DNA of 64,000 bases, taken from Littorina saxatilis (Eukaryota; Mollusca; Gastropoda; Littorinimorpha; Littorinidae). Numbering within the stretch: position 1 is the stretch's first letter; each line of letters starts with the position of its first letter. Position numbers and translations under genes: made by a program. Where the stretch lies: the NCBI RefSeq assembly GCF_037325665.1, contig NC_090246.1, positions 32,900,286 to 32,964,285 of the forward strand. The letters are read 5' to 3'. The notes below the pieces were generated by a model. It had not been told where the DNA came from and searched no databases. It was given only the letters and a program-made list of their open reading frames with translations. Positions 22,296-32,700 of this stretch are shown here, piece by piece.

Positions 22296-25200
22296 TCAAA
22301 TGGTATTTTACAAGGCAAGCGATTCACAGAGCGCGGCGATTGACAGAGCGCAGCGCTCTGATCAGCGCAACGATTATTGAAGCGCGGCGCCCTCACCAGC
22401 ACAGCGACTCTTGACGCGGTTCGTTCACGCAGGCCTGCGTTATTGGCGTTATTTTTCTTTATTTCATTAAGGCTTAATCTGTTGTTGTTTTTTCTCTTAG
22501 GTTGTTTTCTTTCTGCGTCTAAAACGATCAGACCAGTGCCATTGGGTCGTCCACGTTTTGGAGTGCCAATAGGTGGCTGAGAACATTGGCAATGGCTAGG
22601 TTTAAAGTGTCAGTGTTTGTGTCTCGGTCAGTCTCTGTGTCATTTGTCTCTGTGTCCTTGTCAGTCACTGTGTCATTAATTTTGTTAAAATCTTCTGTGT
22701 CAGGATATTGCGGAAACCCTGGTTTGATTCCCTTGTTGGCTGTTGAAGCAAGCTTCCTGGAAGATTTAACATGTGGCTGATATGTAGCAGCACTGTAGTT
22801 AGAAACTTGTTTAAAAAAGGCATTTCATGTTTTGTTGTTTAGATAACACCCACAATGCAAATCTGCTAAAACTCTCCCAAACTCACTTGCAAAAAAAGAA
22901 CTCATGCATGATGGCAATAAAAGGATAGGGGTGGTCAGAGTAGATGGTGATCACAGACACAGGGGTGGGAGTCTCTCTTGTGATGAAAACAGAGGAAATT
23001 CCTTTTATCTAGGGGGGTTCGGGGGCATGCCCCCCCGACATTTTGGTTAAAATGGTACATTAAAATCTGTGCAATCTGGTGCATTCTGAAATTAAAATTC
23101 AACTTGTTTGGATTAGGTAAAAAAAAGGCATTCTCCTCAACCCCCCCTAAAAAAAAAACCAAACAAACAAGAAATTCCTTCGAGGTAGGAAAAACACCCC
23201 CGTTGGTCAAAGGGAAATAACCATTCTCACTACACCCATTCTCACTGCCACCAACTGAGAAGGTTATTTCCCTTTGACCATGAATATGTTTCTCTATAAG
23301 TCCTTGTAGAATCTTAATCCACCAATAACTCCCTAACCGTGTGTTTGACTGGTCCCAATTTTTGTAAGGACCGTCTCAGGAATGTATAGAACCTGTTCAC
23401 CAAGTTTGGTGACGATCGGTCCGTTCATTCTTGAGATCTATATGCGAACACAAACACACAAACACACAAACAAACACATCGACCGAAACCTATACACACC
23501 CCTATACCGGGGGTGTAACAACACAAAACACACTTTCACACACCATTGGTAACATTGTAATGGTGCATACTTATGTAATGAACCATGTACATGTATCCAT
23601 AATCCAATAGTATGATTCAATGCATTGAAGCTCAAAATGACTATTATACTGTTCAAAAAAAGAAACGCATAGCTTGTAATATTTGGTTAATTTAGTTATA
23701 TGGCTACAAGGATATCCACCAAACTGCAGAAAATGTTTATCTGGTCGTCGACCTTTCGTCCATTGCCACAAGTGAGCTCTGCACGTGACGCATGCGTTAT
23801 CAGTGGCTACAATGTCAAAATTGCTCATTTGGCATGACCACTCGTCATGCTTCAGTGTAATCTCGTGAAACTCGGGGAATATTGAGCTCTCACCATGTCT
23901 TCCAAAACCCATAAAAGCGGATTGTTCGCCACAAAGAAATCAGACGATAATTCAGCGACGAAAGATGGCCCGATTGAGCAGAGAAGACCGCCAAATTGCA
24001 TTGGGTCGTTTACAAGCAGGCCAAAGTCAAAGTGCAATCGCCAGGCACTTCCACGTGTCCCAGAGCACCATCAGTAGACTGTGGGTCAGGTTTCAAGCCA
24101 CTGGCTCCGTTGCTGACTTGCCACGAGCGGGAAGACCAAGGGCGACAACTGCTGCTCACGACCGCTTCATACGGCTCCGCCACCTCCGGAATCGTTTCCT
24201 GTCGGCCTCATCTTCTGTCCAGGCTCTCCCCGGGCCACACCGATTATCGGACCAGACCATGCGGAACCGCCTGCATGAAGCTGGTTTGAGAGCTCGCAGA
24301 CCTCACAGAGGAGCTGTCCTCACCCGCCGCCATCGCCAGAACCGAGTGCAGTGGGGCAACCAGCACCTTCGCTGGACCGTCCGGAATCACTGGAGACACG
24401 TGTGGTTCAGCGACGAGTCCTACTTCCTGCTCCAGCGACATGATGGTCGGAGGAGGGTCTACCGGAGAGTAAACGAACGTTACGCGCCCAACTGTGTGGA
24501 TGAGGCACCCGTTCATGGTGGTGGAGGCGTCATGGTGTGGGGGGCGATCAATACCGCTGGAAGGAGCACCCTGGTGCACGTCCAAGGGCGCATAACTGCC
24601 CAGCGATACGTGGAGGAAATTCTGCGCCCACACGCCCTTCCTCTTCTGGCTGACCAGGATGCCATATTCCAGCAGGACAACGCTCGCCCGCACACAGCAC
24701 GACTCACCACCCAGTTCCTCACCGACCACCATGTCCAGGTGCTTCCCTGGCCATCCATGTACCCGATAGAACACCTCTGGGATGAATTGGACAGACGTGT
24801 GCGCAGGCGAGAAGAAGCGCCGGCAAATCACCGCGATCTATTGCAGGCACTTCAGGAGGAGTGGGACACCATCCCACAGCAAGATATCCGGCATCTGATC
24901 CAGTCCATGCCCAGAAGGTGCCGGGCAGTTGTTGCTGCTCAAGGCAGTCACACCCCCTACTGACTTGACAGCCTCGGCACCCAATCGTATTGATTGACTG
25001 ATTGATTTGAAGATGCAAATGAACTGTGTGTGCATTCAACTGTGTCCATACCAAATTTCAAACAAATAATCTAAATATTGGATTTTCTGTTAATTTTTTC
25101 GAAAAATAAAACAAATTTGGCAAGTAGCAACTATGCGTTTCTTTTTTTGAACAGTATAGTTATCAGGAGTTTTCAGTCAGCATAATTTAACTCTCAAGCC

Positions 25201-26514
25201 TCCAGTGTTCTGTTCCATCTTCACTTCTCTCCATATCATTCAGTCAACAAGTTATAGATACTGTGATGAAATGGGACGCGGAAAAATAGATTACTCCAGC
25301 GGAATTCGTAAGTTGTGTCCACGGAAATCCGCGGAAAAGTCCCACCCCTGACAGACAGCAGGTTGGGCATGTACTGTACACTATACCAATTGAGAATTTT
25401 TTTTTTAAGAATAATTAAAGAGGGGAAAATGTAACTCGGGAACAAATAAAAACTTAACTAAATAATGAAAGGAAGAAAAATATGAGGGAAGTGTAGGTGT
25501 TTGCTTAAACATTTCAAACATGTAAGAAACCAGGATTGTGTTGACATCAGCGCATCAATATCCTATGGTGAAGGAAGTGAAAGAGTGACACTGAGAGAAA
25601 GAGAGAGAATATGGCGCTATGTTTTTAGTTTTTTGACTGTTTAATGCCGAAATAGATGTAAAGGTTGAAAACTTTGCGATCGTGAAGGAAATGTACCACC
25701 AGAATACACTGCGCTCCTCGAAGCGCCGCGATTCGTAAATCGCAACGCTGCACAACGCGCCGCGTGTTGTGAATCCACTTCGATTTTACAAGGGTTGTGT
25801 GCATGTGTGTGTGTATGAATGAGAGAGAGATCAAATCAAATCAAATCAAATCAAATTTTATTTTTCGAGGGTTGTGGCGTAAGCAATACAACGAGCTTTT
25901 TTTCAACCAGCCCTCGCCCAGAGAGGGGACTAATCTAATCACATATTTACACGGATATTAACGTAGAAAAAAAGGTAGAGAAAAACAACAACATATGAAT
26001 ATTTACACATTACATATTATACACAAATATAAAGCATCGTATATGTAACGTAGTGAAAACAATGCTGAATACACATGCATGAGTAAATGTGTTATTAATT
26101 TGAGTGTTTTTGTGTGGATATAATGAACACTGATGCTTTGGACAAATGAAAATATAATCAAACGAAGTCTTCCATCACTGTGATTTTTCGTAATTTAACA
26201 TTAAATACAGTGAAAGGTGTTTTTTGAAAGTATTGAGACTCATTGGGACTCTCACAAATTCCGGGAGAGAATTCCACAGGACGCTACCAGAATAGGCTAA
26301 GCTTGATTTGAAGAGATCTATCCTTGGAATTGGGACGTTAAACTTTCGGTTTGGTTTCACTTTAAAGTTTGCAACGAAAGTTCGTGGTGCACGGCCGGAA
26401 AGTATTTTGTGAAGGAGCACGCCTTCATTTAATTTAAATCTTTGTTTTAGTGGGAGAATCTTAAGTTTCTTATAATCATCAAATACAAGACTGGATTGTT
26501 TCAGTAAAATTAGT

Positions 26515-26593
<79 letters not shown>

Positions 26594-27186
26594 AATATTT
26601 AACCCAATATGCATAGGGTCAAGTCATGAGGATTCACACATATCCAATGCTCAAGCATTTCCTACAGGAACTGTATCTTTTCTCTGGGCACTCTAGCTCT
26701 GGCCTCATTGCAGCCTATGGAAGACAGAAAGAAAGAAAGAAAGAAAGAAAGACAGATGCTTGAACTAATACATACCGCATCTCCAAGTAGTTCCCGTGCT
26801 TCTGCAAACCGATCAGTGAGGCCTTCCACCCGCTTCTTCACCTCCTCTGGAGCCAGCCTTTTCATCAGCGTTGAAGACCTTGAAAACCACCTCTTTGTAG
26901 AAGGCTGACTGGAAGAATGGAAACTCCACGGTCTGTTTGATCCCTGAGTTATAGCTGTACATGCGGTGCACACCAGGCTGGAATTACGCTGTACGCAAAA
27001 GATAGACGAAGAACTGCCCGACATTCCTTTATGTAACTCATGTCTGGTCGGATCGACCTCTTTCAGGAGCGAAGCATGTCCACTAAAACTCCTCGTTCCC
27101 AGGTAACGTAAACCACGATCAAATAAGCTTGAAGAAATCCAGTCTCCTCTGCAGTATGTTGAAATTAATCTTGCGGCTCGTTCCAT
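21810..27186 (-). CDS. Uncharacterised, probably mitochondrial coiled-coil protein (2 exons, 202 aa)
   Basis: Exon 1 is 27186-26776 (137 codons) and exon 2 is 22007-21810 (65 codons plus stop), joined in phase 0. The protein starts MERAARLISTYCRGDW, basic and without acid for 14 residues after E2, which suggests a mitochondrial leader. A Ser- and Cys-containing middle follows, then an acidic, helical C-terminal half (EEVKKRVEGLTDRFAEARE..., MQEAQEAVSETL, MEELRAQEQAIKDLLD) likely to form a coiled coil. Intron signals are GATGCG|GTATGT and TTGCATTTCAG|CGGGAA. I do not recognise the family. The 4.8-kb intron holds the Tc1-like element and the LINE fragment. The gene starts 2.1 kb from, and divergent to, the USP36 start codon. 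Confidence 0.72.
22105..22292. repeat. G-run and (GATA)n/(GA)n microsatellites
   Basis: G-runs at 22105-22145 are followed by (GA)n at 22145-22163 and by GATA/GA repeats at 22205-22292. They lie in the intron of the mitochondrial-type gene. 22300-22980 beyond has an AGCGC-rich patch (22328-22392) but no gene. Confidence 0.85.
22990..23160. repeat. Fragment related to the 12876-13466 element
   Basis: GGGGGGTTCGGGGGCATGCC followed by CCCCCGACATTTTGG, and GTGCAATCTGGTGCATTCTG, match the interior of 12876-13466 in order. Ends are not defined here, so this is a partial or diverged copy. Confidence 0.6.
23203..23530. repeat. Repeat beginning with a 19-bp perfect hairpin
   Basis: TGGTCAAAGGGAAATAACC at 23204-23222 is inverted exactly at 23262-23280, with a 39-nt loop. 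It is followed by CCAAGTTTGGTGACGATCGG and CA-rich sequence, of a kind I associate with molluscan dispersed repeats. No coding capacity is seen. Confidence 0.6.
23649..25154 (+). mobile_element. Tc1-like transposon, structurally complete
   Basis: Both termini (23649-23672 and 25131-25154) are perfect 24-bp inverted repeats starting CTGTTCAAAAAAAGAAACGC. TA flanks both ends (23647-23648 and 25155-25156). The 1,506-bp element contains one long uninterrupted transposase frame. Intact ends and frame indicate a recent insertion. It lies in the intron of the minus-strand mitochondrial-type gene, in opposite orientation. Confidence 0.92.
23965..24963 (+). CDS. Tc1/mariner transposase, 332 aa, short catalytic D-E spacing
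   Basis: The N-terminal helix-turn-helix (IALGRLQAGQSQSAIARHF, then VSQSTISRLW) is followed by a GRPR-type motif (RAGRPR), a second DNA-binding helix and the DDE core. The first Asp is in WFSDESYF and the second in IFQQDNARPHTA. The Glu is in YPIEHLWDEL. Tc1 family members normally have 34 residues between the second Asp and the Glu, in a WPS-SPDLNPIEH context. Here WPSMYPIEH leaves only 30, so the SPDLN stretch is shortened by four residues without a frame change. The enzyme may therefore be inactive even though the frame is open. The start ATG at 23965 is the first in frame and gives the expected N-terminus. Confidence 0.92.
   Translation: MARLSREDRQIALGRLQAGQSQSAIARHFHVSQSTISRLWVRFQATGSVADLPRAGRPRATTAAHDRFIRLRHLRNRFLSASSSVQALPGPHRLSDQTMRNRLHEAGLRARRPHRGAVLTRRHRQNRVQWGNQHLRWTVRNHWRHVWFSDESYFLLQRHDGRRRVYRRVNERYAPNCVDEAPVHGGGGVMVWGAINTAGRSTLVHVQGRITAQRYVEEILRPHALPLLADQDAIFQQDNARPHTARLTTQFLTDHHVQVLPWPSMYPIEHLWDELDRRVRRREEAPANHRDLLQALQEEWDTIPQQDIRHLIQSMPRRCRAVVAAQGSHTPY
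25157..25828. other. Intron DNA between the Tc1-like element and the LINE fragment
   Basis: No gene is seen. A GCGCCGCG-rich patch lies near 25710-25765 and short GA repeats precede the LINE tail at 25820-25830. Confidence 0.5.
25831..26518 (-). mobile_element. 5'-truncated non-LTR retrotransposon (LINE) inside a (GA)n tract
   Basis: On the minus strand 26518-26175 reads ...LKILPLKQRFKLNEGVLLHK... and ...SSLAYSGSVLWNSLPEFVR..., the conserved C-terminal end of CR1/L2-like reverse transcriptase proteins. It is followed by a 3' UTR and a (TTTGA)n tail at 25856-25831. The element is bounded by GAGAGAGAGA on the tail side (25821-25830) and by a roughly 70-bp (GA)n on the truncated side (26518-26591). 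This suggests that it inserted into a GA microsatellite. A second copy with the same arrangement is at 51377-51482. Confidence 0.8.
26518..26591. repeat. (GA)n microsatellite flanking the LINE
   Basis: About 36 GA units, the probable target of the LINE at 25831-26518. The 26592-26775 stretch beyond is intron with (GAAA)n at 26726-26752. Confidence 0.9.
26776..27186 (-). CDS. Mitochondrial-type gene exon 1
   Basis: The ATG at 27186-27184 opens the longest frame; upstream sequence is GC-richer and promoter-like. The exon ends at GAT GCG before GTATGT. Read-through past the donor gives a Ser/Phe-rich tail from a (GAAA)n repeat (26726-26752), which is clearly not coding. Confidence 0.72.
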
Positions 27187-28538
27187 TGTGAATGCGCGTT
27201 ACAATCAGTTATGTCCGGTACCCGTTATGTCTGATACCAAAACATGCAGCACTGGTACCGCTCGACTTGTTTCGTTTTGAAGCAAGTGCTTGCCCTTACA
27301 CCGGAAATTACGTTCGAAGCGAGATTGAGGCGTTGTGGGATAGATTGTCGCACGGGCCCCCATGTTGATGGAGTCGTCGTAGATTAGTTGACGTGTTTTC
27401 TTGGAAATTTTTGCACAGTTTCTCGAAAAACAGGTTGGTTGTACTGCTTTTAAGGTGTCTGAGCTAACATTGTTTTTGAAAATGTTGTCGTCTGTTGATT
27501 TCGAGAGCTGCCCTTCAATTTCAGCTTGAAAAATAGGACAAATGAATGAGCTTTCAAAACATAGTGGTAATGCTCTCTGAAGTTCATGCTAGTGGGTCGG
27601 GTATGTTTACACTCTCAATGATGTTGATGTGGCTCTTTCGAAGGGTACAATCCTATTGTATATATATACAGCTATGCAAATATGTGTTGCTAATGTTTTA
27701 CCGAAATTCGGTCGCCCGCTGTGTTTTGATAAGAAGTAATCGACGTGTGCCGGTCAGTAGTCCACACTCACAGTTCTCGCGTTGTGCAGTGCGACAACAT
27801 GAACACTAACAACACGTGGAGCCGTTGCGTTAGCGAAGGCGTCGTTGGATGGCTACGGTGCCATCAGCAAATTAGTTTTGCGCCTTTTGTTGTGTTTTGT
27901 TATTGCTGTAAAAACTGACAGCAAATGAACTGTTGCGGTGTTGCTAAAGAGAAATTCTGTGATCCGACATTCAACTCTCAAGTGACCTGCTCTGTTCCAG
28001 TATGCACTAGTCAAAGGTAGACTACTGTAGCCATACTTTCAGTTTCTATCGCAGACTAGTATTAAGATGCTGTGACAAAAGGAAGTATGCAAGCCTAGTT
28101 AATGCTTGATGCTTTAGCTTTTACACTGCATTGCTGCAGGACATTTTGGATCTGTGGGCTGGTGAGGCAAAGAAGGAAAACATCCTATTCCATGACTAAC
28201 CCTATTTTTTCCTTCAGACCCTCAAACTTTTTTTGTTAACCTTCCAAAAAATAATGTAAAAAAAACAACGTATGCAAGCTTTAATTACTCTTCTGAAAAA
28301 TCTAGGGGGCACTGCTCGCACGATTTTATTTTCAGTAAAATTAAAAAGCCACATGCGTCAGTGTAAATTGATAACGAACTTCAGTCAAAATTTAAAAAAA
28401 ATAGTAACTGACCTACCAGTAACAACCTTAAATAATTGTTATTTTTGTTGCCTTGTCATTGGAAACAAACATTACAATTTTTCATTTTTGGGGATGGTGG
28501 TAAATTTTAGTTTAAACTTAAAGGTAAACAAATAGGGG
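27187..28538. promoter_or_regulatory. Divergent intergenic region between the mitochondrial-type gene and USP36
   Basis: The start of this stretch (27187-27440) is GC-richer than its surroundings and contains CG dinucleotides and CGGAAATTACG, as in housekeeping promoters. It probably serves the minus-strand gene and possibly a noncoding first exon of USP36, whose first coding exon has an in-frame acceptor at 29301-29302. The exact transcription starts cannot be read from sequence. 27440-28538 holds no recognised feature. Confidence 0.4.
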
Positions 28539-28539
28539 G

Positions 28540-28850
28540 CCCGGTAGCTCAGTTGGTAGAGCACTGGACTTGTGATCGAAAGGTCGCAGGTTCAAATTCG
28601 GGCCGGGACGGACACGGGTCAACTTTATGTGCAGACCCAGAGACGGAAGCCATGTCCCACCCCCGTGTCATCACAATGGCACGTAAAAGACCTTAGTCAT
28701 TCTGCCATAAGTGCAGGTGGCTGAATACACCTAAACACGCAGACACCTGGATAGCGCGACTCCGTTGCTGCTAGCTTTCCACTGGGAGGAAGCGACCCGA
28801 ATTTCCCAGCGATGGGACAATAAAGTAATGAAAATGAAATGAAATGAAAA
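28540..28850 (+). mobile_element. tRNA-derived SINE with (GAAAT)n tail
   Basis: The head GGCCCGGTAGCTCAGTTGGT carries box A and GGTTCAAATTC carries box B, with a tRNA-like cloverleaf outline. The body has CGGACACGGGTCAACTTTAT and a tail of ATGAAAATGAAATGAAATG. The anticodon stem has a mismatch, so it is not a functional tRNA gene. It is a different SINE subfamily from 20957-21296. Confidence 0.82.
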
Positions 28851-28936
28851 TAGTGTTTGTTACAGAATCATGATCCATGAGTGTCTCTTTATTTTAAAGC
28901 TGACTTTGATGACGTGCTTAAGAACAATTTTCTAGT

Positions 28937-29056
28937 CTTCTTCTTCTTCGTTCATGGGCTTAGACTCCCACGTTCACTCATTTTAGCACGAGTGGATTTT
29001 TACGTGTATGACCGTTTTTACCCCGCCATTCAGGCAGCATACGCCGATTTCGGGGG
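28937..29056 (-). mobile_element. Short headless SINE with 13-bp target duplications
   Basis: On the minus strand it begins CCCCCGAAATCGGCGTATGC, runs through GGCGGGGTAAAAACGGTCAT, and ends in a (GAA)n tail. It matches only the 3' half of the 20957-21296 SINE. ACAATTTTCTAGT flanks both sides (28924-28936 and 29057-29069), so the short form itself was inserted. The same start point is seen at 60085-60213. Confidence 0.85.
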
Positions 29057-29315
29057 ACAATTTTCTAGTTACAGGTACAGTAGGAATCTATCTCATTGGC
29101 TAAATTTCTCTTTCCAAGTGTGTATTTTTTGTTTATAATTATAAAGCTGTAACTTAGTGTAACTTACTGTAAGTAGGGTGTGTTTTCTTCTTCGTAACAA
29201 ACATTCTTGTTTTTGATGTCATGAAAGACAGGAAACTGTAACTGGCCTGTACACAATGCAGATTTAGAGAGGCATAATGAAAATAATCATTTTATGTTGC
29301 AGAGCAGCCAATGTT

Positions 29316-29476
29316 ATGCCCAGTGTTGCAGAGATCGATACAATAGAGACCTCTCTAAAAGCATCGCTTGGTCGAGGCAAAGAGTTGGATCAGAATGTGG
29401 CATCGTCTGCGCAGCGATTGCTGTCGCAGAACATCGAGTTCATCCCAGCAGGCAAACCTCACGCTCTGCAACTAAG
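29316..29476 (+). CDS. USP36: USP36 coding exon 1
   Basis: The exon follows an acceptor (ATGTTGCAG) at 29301-29302. The chosen ATG at 29316 gives [20 protein letters not shown]..., matching the family N-terminus; the ATG at 29311 is out of frame. Donor CTAAG|GTACTG. It ends with AG of a split Ser codon. Confidence 0.9.
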
Positions 29477-29727
29477 GTACTGTATCCTTAACATGGGTGT
29501 GCATACATGTGTGAGAGAGAGAGAGCTATAGCCTTGCTAGGGTTTAGCCTGGAAGAAACAGACAATGGGGCAATTGTCCCCCTCAACCAAAATCTGATGG
29601 GACATTACATAGTCAAAGTCAAAATGTGCAAAGCAGACCAGGCGGTCTGAAAATGCTTTTGTTGAAAGATGCAAAACAGTGCTATTTGGTGCCATATATG
29701 CGAATGTGCCAGTGCACTACTAGGTTA

Positions 29728-29759
<32 letters not shown>

Positions 29760-32700
29760 AACAAAATAGAAGCAAGTTGTTCGCCGCTTTCGACGCCAAA
29801 TTCTTCTTTTGTTTCAATGCGAACATCACCTGAGGTTGATGGACGGGGCAGTTGAAAGGATATATCTTTCCTTGACCTTGGAAGTAACTTTACTTTTTCT
29901 TTGGAGGCAATGCTTTTTTTTACGTAGGTCTGTATTTTGATCGATATCGCTTGTGTTGACAGTTTCCACCGGGGTCAACGCGCAAGCACAGATTCGTCTC
30001 ATAGATACAGACCTGTGCACATCTACGGTTTCTCCGTAATTTCTCCGATTTTTATATGCAGAATACGGTGCTACGGATTTTTTAATTAAAATTCCGATGT
30101 TTTACTCAACAACAACAAAATTTAAACTTTTTTTCTGTTTTAAGATGTTTTGACCAATTAGTTGGCCGTTGCGCTGAAAAGACGTTTTCCGATGTACCGG
30201 AAGCGCGCGTGTTCTCAGCATTGAGTCTTTGTTCTTAGACTTAGTGCGTCCAGCGTCTGCGTGGCAACTTAATTGTGATTGAAGTGAAACATGGAATTCA
30301 CTCGAAAAGAACAAAAGAGTGCGAGATTCAGATAGTGAAGAGGAGACACCAGCTCTGTCACAGCTTACTACTGAAACATTTTAAAAACTACTGAAATTTG
30401 GTTTGTTTACTACTGATGACTGTTTTGAGTGTGCACAGGTCTGTAGATAGTTCGCAGGATTGGTTGAATACTAATGAATTACAATTTAAAAGCCAATCAC
30501 AATGCGTTTCACACACTCGCAAGTTGCTCGGTTTGGCTCACGCTTTTGTTTAGGTTTTTCCAAACACTGTACTCCCATGAAAATTGTGCAAGGGAATTCC
30601 AATGGGAAATTTTGAGACGTTATGCTCCAATGGCGCAAGGCGCACTAGTAACTAGTAGTAAATGAAACCCTGCCTTGCTATTAATGATATGGGTTTGGTT
30701 GTTGTTTTGTGTGGGGTTTTATAGTCATGAACATCTGAAATTCTAAAAATAATTCATATATATGCACAGGATTGTGTTTAGAATAATTTTGTTGTTGGTT
30801 GACCAGAAGGAACAATATCAGTGATCACTTGGCTGTTTGACTTTGAACCATTGCTGGTGTATGTCACTCATGTGTGCTTATTGCTGACAGTAACAGTTTA
30901 CATTAGTGTGGTGGGCTAAAAACTGTGACAACATTGTTGAACAACTATGTAACCCCTGTTTTAAGACCACCATGCACCAAGAATCTGAGAAAATCAGTTT
31001 GTACAACTAAAATGGGAGGGAGTCTTAAAATAGTAAAGTTACAGTAAATCCTGATATTAATCAGGCAAAGTTTAATTCACAAAGCTTGCTGCACGAAGCA
31101 CTACATTTTTGGTAAAAAGTCTTTGCGAAGTCAAGTTCAGGCTCAATTCAGGACAGTCTTTACAGAAGTTATGAGCAATACAACTTAAAAGCAAGGGTCT
31201 TAAAATGTGTGTTCTACTGTACTAAGAAGGCAGTACACATTTAGAGGGAAGGCATTGATCCCGCTTTTTTCACTGTTCCAGCTCTTTGAAGTCCAAGTAC
31301 ATCCTGCTTCAAGGCAGCAAGAAGGAAGAGGGCAAACAAAAGGGCTCACACACTTCTGCTTTGTCTCAGTCAGGGCATGCTGCAGGCGGTAAGCACTGGA
31401 GATGCGTGCATTGGCAAGAAATTGAGATAATTATGCAAATGCAACAATTCAAAGATTTAGCTGAGTATCTGTTTAATTTATGTTTTGTGTGATTGTGTGA
31501 ATTTTCCTTTAACTCTGACCAACTTACCGGTGATCATCCCACACACTCAGCTTAGTCTTTTATTCGTTGCATTTGTTTGTATGTCCATTATTGAGACCGT
31601 GGGGTTGACGTACTTGTGAATGTCTTGTTTTCTCAAAATTAAACATTCCAATAATTGACCTTGCTTTTTGATTCTGTATTTTGGAATGTTAGCAGTCTAC
31701 TTGTTTTTTTTATATCTATCCCATTTTTAAAACATGGCTATTTTGTTCATAACTTCCAGTCTACTACTCTGTCCATTTAAAGATCTGATTTCATCAAGTT
31801 TTTGGGCATCTTATCGATACAGGTTCCACTGTATAAACAATATTCAAATATTCCAGCAGCAATGAACAGGCCAGGTCCGAGCGGGGACGCAGGGATGGGG
31901 GACAGTCTGCCAAGTCCTCGGGTTGTTCTCTACCCCCCAGAGCGCATCAAGCTGGATTGGCGGCAGATGCACAAGATCGGCGGGGGGCTGGTTAACTTGG
32001 GCAATACCTGCTTCATGAACTCCATACTTCAGTGCCTCACCTACACAGCACCATTCGTCAACTATTGCTTTTCTGAGGAACACCCGAACACATGTATGTG
32101 CTTGGAATAGTTCGAAAGCAAATATTTGTATAATAGGTTTTGTACTATGGGAGGGGGGGGGGGGGGGGGGGGGAAACCTCCACAAGCTAAAGTGTGAGTT
32201 CTTCTCTGGGTTTTCTGTATTGATTTGAGATGCGGAGGGCAAGAGTGCTCTTTACATTCTTCCCTGCACCTTCAAGATTTGTCAGTACGTTCATCATTGT
32301 TTCTGGTATTAAAGCTCCATAGTTTGCATTTTGATGTTTATTAATTTTTTTCGAGATAGAGGATTTGAGAGATGGAGGAAACTATTAGGCCATCTCTGGA
32401 GCCCAATTTGTGCTTAACAGAGTTGTTTCAAAGGCATAGTGCCTGGAAATGCTTAATTTGTTTTTAAACATGTATATGACTTGGAATCAGGCATGGGAAT
32501 GGTCCGCGGATCCGCTAATTTCAGCTGTTTTTGTGAGGAGTTTCAGCGGGGGGGAAAAAAATCCCTCAAAAATCGTATATGATGTTTTTATTCTCAAACG
32601 GTCGGGTGTCTTCAAATGGCACAAGCCACTATCCGGAACTGACGGTTGACTTCAGCTTTTGTAGTCTTGGCTGTCCCACGTTATATGAAACAGACGTTCG

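Noticed and set aside
24244-24831. 195-codon open frame on the minus strand inside the Tc1-like element
   Set aside because: It is the antisense shadow of the transposase, whose plus-strand reading contains all recognisable motifs.
28540-28611. Possible tRNA gene
   Set aside because: The head is continuous with a SINE body and tail and has a mismatched anticodon stem, so it is a SINE head. The heads at 20957-21296, 55551 and 61176-61484 were rejected for the same reason.
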